NCBI RefSeq assembly: GCF_016919065.1
Contig: NZ_JAFFQA010000025.1
Coordinates: 1 to 64,000, forward strand
Direction: 5' to 3'
From: Desulfobulbus rhabdoformis
Lineage (GTDB): Bacteria; Desulfobacterota; Desulfobulbia; Desulfobulbales; Desulfobulbaceae
Length of the DNA stretch: 64,000 bases
Made by a program: the position numbers and the translations under genes. The notes beneath the pieces are model-generated. The model was not told the origin of the DNA and ran no database searches. It was given only the letters and a program-made list of their open reading frames with translations. Positions 1 to 5,939 of the stretch are shown in pieces (position 1 is the first letter of the stretch; each line of letters starts with the position of its first letter).

Positions 1-3
1 GAA

Positions 4-270
4 ATGATTTTACCTTCACTCATGACGTATCCTTTTTTGTTGGAAGTGAGTTTTGGCGAACTGTTTCCAACAGGATACGTCATTTTTCTTTTAGAGTCCC
101 CTCAAACACCACTTTCGAGCATAACTCTGTCAATTGCCAATGCGATTAAAAGTCTGACAGAAAAAATTGATTTCCATAATTTCACGATTGGACAAACGGT
201 CCATGGATTCACCGCGGCTGAATTTCGCGGAAGACAGCAATACGCAGAAAAGAAACCGCTGATGCAGTAA
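4..270 (+). CDS. Hypothetical small protein at the window edge
   Basis: An open frame of 88 codons that is also open at the first codon of the window, so the gene may begin upstream. An internal ATG at 22 is an alternative start. The product has a hydrophobic N-terminal half (LEVSFGELFPTGYVIFLLES) and a polar C-terminal half. I recognise no family. It is followed 46 bases later by a strong intrinsic terminator (317-353), which fits it being the last gene of a rightward transcript. Its base composition is more AT-rich than the housekeeping genes further right. It could also be a chance frame. Confidence 0.35.
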   Translation: MILPSLMTYPFLLEVSFGELFPTGYVIFLLESPQTPLSSITLSIANAIKSLTEKIDFHNFTIGQTVHGFTAAEFRGRQQYAEKKPLMQ

Positions 271-316
271 CAGGGTAGATAAAAAAGACGGGCAGGTTTG
301 ATAATGCCCGTGTCTT

Positions 317-353
317 TCCCCAGTTGGCTGATGCTGACTGGGGATTTTTTTTT
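317..353 (+). terminator. Intrinsic terminator with perfect 8-bp stem
   Basis: TCCCCAGT (317-324) pairs perfectly with ACTGGGGA (337-344) and is followed by nine T residues. A second imperfect hairpin (about 281-316, AAAGAC-GGGCA pairing with TGCCC-GTGTCTTT) lies directly upstream. Together they end transcription of the frame at 4-270 and separate it from the small-ORF cassette that starts at 369. Confidence 0.8.
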
Positions 354-368
354 GGGGGGGAGCACCAT

Positions 369-587
369 ATGCCACCGCGAGAGATGACCTTCGAAGAGAA
401 AATAATTCGTCGATCCATCGCCACGATACAAGAGACGATAGCAAAGTTGTGCCTGCAACGAGATGCGCTCGCATCGATGTTGCCTGAGGCTCCAAAATAT
501 ATACCTCTGAAAACAAGTCCAATTACAGGGAAACCGCTATCAAGGATTCCCGGTGGTGGAAAGAAGCAAAAGAAAAAAGACGAATAG
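369..587 (+). CDS. Small basic protein, tandem paralogue copy 1
   Basis: A 72-residue frame. ATG 369 is preferred because the in-frame upstream start at 324 lies inside the terminator hairpin, and a purine-rich G tract (353-361) sits just before 369. Core signature: REMTFEEKIIRRSIAT, then QE.I.KLC.QRDALA.MLPEAP, then SPITGKP.SR.PGGGK and a lysine-rich tail. A helical N-terminal half leads into a Pro/Gly-rich basic C-terminus, which suggests binding to nucleic acid or another acidic partner (inference). The next frame encodes a clear paralogue (about 75% identical over 69 residues by eye) and overlaps this one. I recognise no named family. Confidence 0.6.
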   Translation: MPPREMTFEEKIIRRSIATIQETIAKLCLQRDALASMLPEAPKYIPLKTSPITGKPLSRIPGGGKKQKKKDE

Positions 588-816
588 GCGGCTAAAACAT
601 GGCCCACGGGAAATGACCTTTGAGGAAAAGATTATCAGGCGGTCGATTGCCACTATGCAAGAAGCCATCGACAAGCTGTGTCGGCAGCGTGATGCGTTGG
701 CGGCAATGCTGCCAGAAGCGCCGCGTCCTGTGCCAGTGAAGATAAGCCCCATTACAGGAAAACCCCGCTCAAGAGTTCCTGGTGGCGGGAAACGAAAGAA
801 AAACACAAATGAATGA
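553..816 (+). CDS. Small basic protein, tandem paralogue copy 2
   Basis: This frame repeats the copy 1 core (PREMTFEEKIIRRSIAT, KLC.QRDALA.MLPEAP, SPITGKP.SR.PGGGK). Third-codon positions differ widely from copy 1 while the residues are kept, so both copies have probably been under selection as proteins. The start is unclear. GTG 553 is in frame and overlaps copy 1 by 35 bases. The ATG at 599 aligns with copy 1's start but is out of frame by one missing base and reads into a stop after five codons. ATG 613 is in frame but has no good ribosome site. Translational coupling to copy 1 is likely. The stop (814-816) overlaps the next ATG. Confidence 0.55.
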   Translation: MVERSKRKKTNRRLKHGPREMTFEEKIIRRSIATMQEAIDKLCRQRDALAAMLPEAPRPVPVKISPITGKPRSRVPGGGKRKKNTNE

Positions 817-914
817 TTATCACCAAATCCCTCCAGGAAACCACAAAGGCTTTCCGCGCAGCCCTCAGTCTCGCCAAGATGGCTGGCCTCAAAAGAATCG
901 AGTTTCATAAATAA
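813..914 (+). CDS. 33-residue coupled small ORF
   Basis: ATG 813 overlaps the TGA of the previous frame (ATGA arrangement). It opens a 33-codon frame beginning MIITKSLQETTKAFRAAL and ending IEFHK, with a predicted amphipathic helix rich in Ala, Leu and Lys. The overlap suggests translational coupling in the same small cassette. It is too short for any family call. A leader peptide, a small toxin-like peptide or chance are all possible. Confidence 0.35.
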   Translation: MIITKSLQETTKAFRAALSLAKMAGLKRIEFHK

Positions 915-983
915 AATTATAGTGTCGAGATTTTGACACGACATGCCCTTGCTGAATTTGGCAAGATCTTGTCACTATGGCGC

Positions 984-996
984 GTTACACTGTAAC
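984..996. promoter_or_regulatory. Palindromic operator-like site, copy 1
   Basis: GTTACA-C-TGTAAC is a perfect 13-bp palindrome, 15 bp with the flanking C and G. It lies 21 bases before the start of the small gene at 1018 and just before its ribosome site. The same palindrome with a central G recurs in the last codons of that gene (1215-1227). This is the position expected of an autorepressor site; binding is inferred. Confidence 0.55.
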
Positions 997-1017
997 GAAT
1001 AAACAGGAGGTGAACCC

Positions 1018-1239
1018 ATGGCAGCGATGACAGCAGCAGAACGGCAGCAACGATACCGAGAACGTGCCCTGCATGATCCTGATGGAGCACTATTGACTCG
1101 GTTGCAGGTTATGATTGAATCTCACGCAGCGGCCAACCTTGAGCGGATCTGTCAGCAAGAGGGATGGGCCAAGCGCCAGGCGGTGGAAGTGGCAATCAAT
1201 GAGATCGCCAAGGCGTTACAGTGTAACAGTGGGGAGTAA
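1018..1239 (+). CDS. Small helical, possible ribbon-helix-helix DNA-binding protein
   Basis: A 73-residue protein with an excellent ribosome site (AGGAGG at 1005-1010, 7 bases before ATG 1018). The N-terminus (TAAERQQRYRERAL) is a charged helix. The C-terminal half (LERICQQEG, KRQAVEVAINEIAKAL) has the size and spacing of the helix pair of small CopG/Arc-like regulators. No single residue proves that assignment. A perfect palindrome lies upstream of the ribosome site and a second copy overlaps codons 66-71, which supports a DNA-binding, self-regulating role. Similar small proteins occur on plasmids and islands; that resemblance is from memory and unverified. Confidence 0.6.
   Translation: MAAMTAAERQQRYRERALHDPDGALLTRLQVMIESHAAANLERICQQEGWAKRQAVEVAINEIAKALQCNSGE
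1215..1227. promoter_or_regulatory. Palindromic operator-like site, copy 2 inside the gene end
   Basis: GTTACA-G-TGTAAC is the same palindrome as at 984-996 apart from its central base. Here it also encodes part of the residues ALQCNSG. A matched site at each end of a 222-base gene would allow a DNA loop or double occupancy by a repressor (inference). Confidence 0.5.
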
Positions 1240-1279
1240 TGCCACCGGAGATCTGGTGTATGGCAACGAACGCAATTTT

Positions 1280-1732
1280 ATGCTCGTTGAATGTTCGCAA
1301 ATGCGCATGAACGGACCACTGGCCCCCGAGGAAATATTTCCTTGGGCTATCAAGGGAAAACAGAATAATGGACGTATGCTTTGGGAATTTCTTCAGTCCA
1401 TAAAAAGAGAGGATCGGAAATCTTTTCTCCTCCCCTCTGAACTATCCTCGCTGAAGAAGGGTGTGCGTTCTTTTCAAGAGTCAACCAAGAAGAAGTTCCT
1501 CGCATCAAGTTCGTTTAAGCGGAAATTCAGTCTTCATTCGAAAGAAGCGCTGCAAGTCACAGAAAAGAACTGCCGTGGGGTGCTGCGCAGTCACACCCCG
1601 AATCCCCCGGCGGGAAACCTACCTTCGCTAGTGTTGCTGTTGCTGAGTCCGACCAGCCCACTCCTAACGCCAAGCAGACAAACAGTTCTGATGAGAGAGA
1701 AAGCGAACGAAGACTATCAAGGCAAGGGATAA
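1280..1732 (+). CDS. Uncertain hypothetical protein
   Basis: This frame remains open upstream through the previous gene; ATG 1280 is the first plausible start after that gene ends. The product would be 150 residues, Lys/Ser-rich (SLKKGVRSFQESTKKKFL) with a C-terminal Leu/Pro-rich stretch (LPSLVLLLLSPTSPLL). No ribosome site is evident and no family is recognised. It may be a decayed gene or chance. Confidence 0.25.
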   Translation: MLVECSQMRMNGPLAPEEIFPWAIKGKQNNGRMLWEFLQSIKREDRKSFLLPSELSSLKKGVRSFQESTKKKFLASSSFKRKFSLHSKEALQVTEKNCRGVLRSHTPNPPAGNLPSLVLLLLSPTSPLLTPSRQTVLMREKANEDYQGKG

Positions 1733-2070
1733 GAATTGCTTTGGGAAGGGGCGCCGTCCCTTCATCCTCCGGAGAGAACCCCTAACGCATTAATGGAGAA
1801 AGATAAATCCAACTCACTCTCGGGCCAAAGCACAGTCCTTATACAAATAATAGCGCCACTGCCTGGATGGAGCAACCTGCTATCTCATCCATTTTTTTCC
1901 GAAGTCAAATTCTATGACGTGTGAGTTGATGAGGCAGACCGAACGTGTTCGAGCTGGGCGGCGAAAAAGGTGATGGCGAAGAGGATAAGAAGGAACCCAA
2001 GGTGCGCGACGCTTAAGTTTTTCCCCTTGGTGGTGATGAGTTTTTTCAAAGGTAGCACATAGGTAGCACC
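1733..2070. other. Stretch without a supportable gene
   Basis: Between the uncertain frame and the tRNA terminator I see only a short leftward frame (1912-2094) with one hydrophobic segment and no ribosome site. No integrase, transposase or direct copy of the tRNA 3' end was found by eye. If this is island DNA, its integrase is outside the window or lost. Confidence 0.4.
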
Positions 2071-2110
2071 AAAGAAAAACAGGGACTCAAGCATAAAGCC
2101 TAAGTCCCTG
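2071..2110 (-). terminator. Intrinsic terminator of tRNA-Arg
   Basis: Read leftward, CAGGGACT (complement of 2103-2110) and AGTCCCTG (complement of 2080-2087) form an 8-bp stem followed by a run rich in T. It lies 7 bases beyond the CCA end of the tRNA. Confidence 0.75.
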
Positions 2111-2117
2111 ATATTTC

Positions 2118-2194
2118 TGGCGCGCCTGGAGAGATTCGAACTCCCGACCTACGGATTCGTAGTCCGGCGCTCTATCCAGCTGAGCTACAGGCGC
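2118..2194 (-). tRNA. tRNA-Arg (anticodon ACG)
   Basis: Read leftward, a 77-base cloverleaf: acceptor GCGCCTG paired with CAGGCGC, D-arm TAGCTCAGCTGGATAGAGC, anticodon loop CTACGAA giving anticodon ACG, T-arm with GTTCGAAC, discriminator G and encoded CCA. The wobble A should be deaminated to inosine by TadA to read CGU, CGC and CGA. tRNA-Arg genes are frequent integration targets, relevant to the accessory-looking DNA on its 3' side. Confidence 0.95.
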
Positions 2195-2262
2195 AAATGT
2201 GAAGAGCTTTATATCCTAAGGAGGTGGTGGATGCAAGCTCTTTCTTTGAGGTTGATCACTTT

Positions 2263-4548
2263 TTATCCGTTTTTCGTGTCCGACTCAAGGAAATCGAGCT
2301 GGTGTTCGGCTGGTTTCAGCTCATACCGGGGAATAATATCGATCTTGGCCCGGTGTTTGGCTTCCAGGTCGCTCAGCTCCGCACGTTTCTTATTGAGCAA
2401 ATACTGGGCTACGTCAAGGGGGAGGCGGCACTCGACACGAGCAACCTTCTTGCGGGTGATACCGGTCTGAATGCGGCGCAGATAATACAGGGCCAGAGTT
2501 TCCACCGAGCGGACCACACCACGTCCCTGGCAATATTCACAGGTACGGTAGCTGCCCTTTTCAATGGGAGCACCCATCTTTTGCCGGGAGATCTGCATCA
2601 GTCCAAAACGGGAGATTTTAGAGATGTCGACTTTCGCCTTGTCACGCTTCATGCTTGCCTTGACCTGGCGCTCAACCTCACGGATATGCTTCTTGTTGCG
2701 CATGTCAATGAAGTCGACCACGACCAGGCCACCGAGGTCGCGGAGTCTGAGCTGGCGCGCCAACTCGGCAGCAGCCTCCATGTTGGCCAGAAAGATGGTC
2801 TCGTCAAAATCGGCATTTTTAGAGGTGCGTCCGGAGTTGACGTCAATGGCAACCAGTGCCTCGGTGGGGTTTATGACGATGGAGCCACCAGAGGGAAGCG
2901 CAACCTGCGGCTTGAAAATCGATTCGATCTGCTCTTCTATGTTGAACTGATTGAAGATCGGCTTGTTGCCCCGGTGCAGCCTGACCTTGACATCCCGCTG
3001 TTTGGCGGGCAGTGTCTCGATAAAATCGTTGACATTATCCCTTGATTCCAGGGTGTCGACCAAAATTTCCCGGATCTCGGGGGTGAACTGATCCCGAAGA
3101 AAACGGACGACCGTATCCTGCTCTTCATAGACCAGAGCTGGTGCTTCTTTGGTCTGGCCCCGCCTTTTTATACTCTGCCACAGATTCAACAGGGCGCTGA
3201 TGTCTTTTTCCAGGGCGTTATGGGTAATATCAACAGATGCGGTACGGATGATATAGCCGATCCCCTCGGGAATATCGAACTGGCTCATGATTTCCCGCAG
3301 GGCTGCGCGGCGTTCCTCGCCCACGATCTTGCGGGATATGCCTGCGCTGTCGGACCCGGGCATGAGCACCAAAAAGCGTCCCGGCAAGGAGAGGTAGGTT
3401 GTCATGTTGGCCCCTTTATTCCCTGTGACCTCTTTAACCACCTGGACAAGAACCTCCTGACCACGCTGCATAACATCTTCAATTTTCAGCTTTTTCCACT
3501 GCTGCTGGGAGATGAGAGAGCGTACCCGTTCATTGACATCCTGGCGATAATACTCAGGATGGATTTCGTTAAAGGGGAGGAACCCGTTACGCCCGGTGCC
3601 GATGTCCACAAAGGCGGCCTGAAGATTGGCCTCAATGGAGACGATACGCCCCTTGTAGATGTTGTTTTTCGTGGGTTCACGATCGACAGTGGTGACATGG
3701 AAGGATTCCAGGCGACCATCTTCGATAAGGGCAATACGACACTCTTCGGGCTCTTCTGCGTTAACGAGCAGCTTTAAAATTACCTGTTTTGCAGGTGCTT
3801 GCTTTTCTTTCGCAGATTCCGGGCCACCGTTTTTTTCCTCCTCGCTTTCCGATTCAAGCGTGGTGGTGATAGGCTGCTCTTCTTCTGTGCTCAGCTCTGG
3901 CTGCGCAGCCTCCGCCTGTTGCTTGTTGCGTTTTTTCCCACCACGGCGCGAGCGTCGTTTTTTAGGAGCCGCGGGTTCTGGTGTTTCTTCGGCAACCGTC
4001 TGTTCTTCCTGGGGGGGAGCTTCCTGCTCCTCTTCTTTTACCGGGCTGGGGACAGATTGCTCACTTGTGTCCGCCTCGTGTACGGTGGTGTCCACAGGTG
4101 ATTGCTCTGGTTCTTTGGAGACCTCCTCAACAGGGGGGGCTGCCTCTTTTTCCTCTGCAGCTTCGACAGGATTATCCGTTTGTGCCTCGGTCGATTGTGC
4201 TGGCGCGGGCACCTGAACTGAATCGGTTTCTGGAGCAGCAGGCGTGGTCTCCGGCTCCACAACCGATGGGATGAGCTCCAACTCGGTGACTACCGGCTGT
4301 GCAGTGATCTCTTCCAGGGTGACCGCTTCTTCTCCTTCGGGGGCGGGCTGACTCGGCTCGACAGGAACGGGAGGAGTGTTGGGAACCTGAGCGGCTTTGT
4401 TGCTTTTGGCTCGCGAAGTGCGTGCTGTTCGGGTTGTGGTCTTTTTCTCCTTGGCTTCGGTGGAATCAGGGGTGAGACTTTTCCACCAGGCTCCTTTTTT
4501 TGCCTTGCGAACAGGGGGGGATTTTTCTTTGGAATCGTTCTTGGTCAT
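2263..4548 (-). CDS. rne: Ribonuclease E/G family endoribonuclease with N-terminal extension
   Basis: A 761-residue single-strand endoribonuclease for mRNA decay and rRNA/tRNA processing. Residues 1 to about 250 are a Pro/Glu/Thr-rich disordered extension with basic patches (KKRRSRRGGKKRNK). The catalytic core follows: an S1 domain (NIYKGRIVSIE...AAFVDIG), the 5'-sensor/RNase H-like region, and the DNase I-like centre with the metal-binding aspartates D569 (AIDVNSGR) and D612 (VVVDFIDM), spaced 43 residues apart as in E. coli RNase E (D303/D346). The Zn-link cysteines are C670 and C673 (CEYCQGRG). Unlike E. coli, the disordered arm precedes the core and almost nothing follows the small domain. 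ATG 4548 has AAGGAC upstream. It is distinguished from RNase G mainly by the extension. Confidence 0.93.
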   Translation of the reverse strand: MTKNDSKEKSPPVRKAKKGAWWKSLTPDSTEAKEKKTTTRTARTSRAKSNKAAQVPNTPPVPVEPSQPAPEGEEAVTLEEITAQPVVTELELIPSVVEPETTPAAPETDSVQVPAPAQSTEAQTDNPVEAAEEKEAAPPVEEVSKEPEQSPVDTTVHEADTSEQSVPSPVKEEEQEAPPQEEQTVAEETPEPAAPKKRRSRRGGKKRNKQQAEAAQPELSTEEEQPITTTLESESEEEKNGGPESAKEKQAPAKQVILKLLVNAEEPEECRIALIEDGRLESFHVTTVDREPTKNNIYKGRIVSIEANLQAAFVDIGTGRNGFLPFNEIHPEYYRQDVNERVRSLISQQQWKKLKIEDVMQRGQEVLVQVVKEVTGNKGANMTTYLSLPGRFLVLMPGSDSAGISRKIVGEERRAALREIMSQFDIPEGIGYIIRTASVDITHNALEKDISALLNLWQSIKRRGQTKEAPALVYEEQDTVVRFLRDQFTPEIREILVDTLESRDNVNDFIETLPAKQRDVKVRLHRGNKPIFNQFNIEEQIESIFKPQVALPSGGSIVINPTEALVAIDVNSGRTSKNADFDETIFLANMEAAAELARQLRLRDLGGLVVVDFIDMRNKKHIREVERQVKASMKRDKAKVDISKISRFGLMQISRQKMGAPIEKGSYRTCEYCQGRGVVRSVETLALYYLRRIQTGITRKKVARVECRLPLDVAQYLLNKKRAELSDLEAKHRAKIDIIPRYELKPAEHQLDFLESDTKNG

Positions 4549-4639
4549 TCGTGTCCTTTAAGTAATTTGTTACAAGCGGCCGAACCGTTGCGCTGGTGAA
4601 GGACGTGCTGTTGACAGAAAACGGTTGCACGATGATTCC

Positions 4640-5620
4640 TTACGAAGCGATTTGATAAAAACGTTGTCCGCCATGCTCCTGAATTTGGAGGGTATGGGAA
4701 CGGATCAACGGTTCGAGCAGGCGCTCAACTTTTTCCGGACCTTGTATATGAAAGGTTCGGTCAATATCCGCAGCGGTGCATGGGCGCCGCTGCAACATTT
4801 CGACAATGGCCTGAACAATCCCTTCCTCATCTGCCGCACAAGATGTGGCAGAGGGCGATTGCTCAGGAAAAACAGTTTTGGGGGCCGGTTCATGGGGGAA
4901 GTCGACCGGCAGGGAAAGGGCTTCTTGAATACGCGCACCAATTGCGGAGAGTTCCGGGGAGGGAACTGCGTGGGCAAAGGATTCCGCAGGGGGGCGAACA
5001 ACAGTGTTCAGCTGAATACGGTCAATACGCATTGGCCGCAGTGCAGCTATAAGGGCTTCGATATCTGCATCCGTATCGTTTATTCCCTGGACAAAAAGAA
5101 TTTCCAGCCAGAGTTTGCCCTGGTATTCGTGGGAAAAAGCCTGGAGACCAGCAATGATCTCACTGAGATGCAACCCTTGTATAGGGCGATCAATTTTGCG
5201 AAAGCTTTCTTCCCGCGCCGAATCAAGCGATGGGGTAACAATATCTGCTACAAGCAACTCCGCTCGAACCTGGGGATCATGCAGAGTGGTCCCGTTGGTA
5301 AGAACAGCAAGCGGCTTATTTGTGGTTGCTTTGATATGGCGAAGAATTTTTCCAAGATCCTTATGGAGTGTCGGTTCACCTGAAGCGGTGACCGTAACCA
5401 CGTCGACCTCGGCAAGACGGCTTGTGTCGCTACAGAATCGATCAATCTCGGCCAGGATGGCATTGGTGTCAGAATAATAATCACGCCTGCCGACAGGCGT
5501 GATTGTTCGCCCGACTTCACAGTAAAGACAGTTGAGATTACAGATCTTATCTAAAAAGAGATCGATACCCAGAGACCGGCCGAGCCGCCTGGAGTTCACC
5601 GGGCCGAAAATACAATTCAT
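4640..5620 (-). CDS. COG0731-type radical SAM protein with C-terminal winged-helix-like region
   Basis: A 326-residue protein. Three cysteines, C27, C31 and C34 (CNLNCLYC), form the CX3CX2C site for the [4Fe-4S] cluster that cleaves S-adenosylmethionine. VTASGEPTLHKD and LAVLTNGTTL match the SAM-binding strands of the class. The N-terminus (FGPVNSRRLGRSLGIDL) is typical of the COG0731 group, distant relatives of TYW1. The last ~80 residues (EEGIVQAIVEMLQRRPCTAADID) look like a small winged helix. Substrate unknown. It is transcribed leftward with rne 91 bases downstream and may be co-transcribed with it. Confidence 0.85.
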   Translation of the reverse strand: MNCIFGPVNSRRLGRSLGIDLFLDKICNLNCLYCEVGRTITPVGRRDYYSDTNAILAEIDRFCSDTSRLAEVDVVTVTASGEPTLHKDLGKILRHIKATTNKPLAVLTNGTTLHDPQVRAELLVADIVTPSLDSAREESFRKIDRPIQGLHLSEIIAGLQAFSHEYQGKLWLEILFVQGINDTDADIEALIAALRPMRIDRIQLNTVVRPPAESFAHAVPSPELSAIGARIQEALSLPVDFPHEPAPKTVFPEQSPSATSCAADEEGIVQAIVEMLQRRPCTAADIDRTFHIQGPEKVERLLEPLIRSHTLQIQEHGGQRFYQIAS

Positions 5621-5768
5621 GTAGGGTTGTGACTGTTTGAAGCGCTGGTAAAAGCGTGTATACTATAAAAGATGCAAGCCTTGGAAAATCAGGTTATTAG
5701 GCAATTTTACAACTGGAGTTTTGTAAACTAATTTCCAAGCGCACGCAAGGCAAATCTACGCTTTTAGC

Positions 5769-5797
5769 TTGACACCCCACCGGGGGGCTCGTACATT
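5769..5797 (+). promoter_or_regulatory. Sigma-70-type promoter for lptD
   Basis: TTGACA (5769-5774, perfect) and TACATT (5792-5797) are separated by exactly 17 bases. They lie about 140 bases before lptD in the 319-base space between the divergent radical SAM gene and lptD. Apart from this site I see no other feature in that space. Confidence 0.7.
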
Positions 5798-5939
5798 CGG
5801 GCCAGTTATCAGTGGTTATTGATTTTCCGTTTCTTTAATCGCTCCAGCCGGTTGGATGGTGGTTTTTGTTGTTGTGCCATTCAATCGGACTCCTTGTTTT
5901 TCCGCCGAACATTTCTGACCAGAAAAGGAGCTTTTCGAG

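Noticed and set aside
1912..2094. Leftward 60-codon frame with a hydrophobic segment near tRNA-Arg, considered as an integrase remnant or small membrane protein
   Set aside because: No ribosome site, overlaps the tRNA terminator, and no tyrosine-recombinase motif could be seen.
2224..3045. A 273-codon rightward frame opposite the RNase E/G gene
   Set aside because: It mirrors the codon structure of the leftward gene, has no ribosome site and resembles no family. The opposite strand encodes a clear RNase E/G catalytic core.
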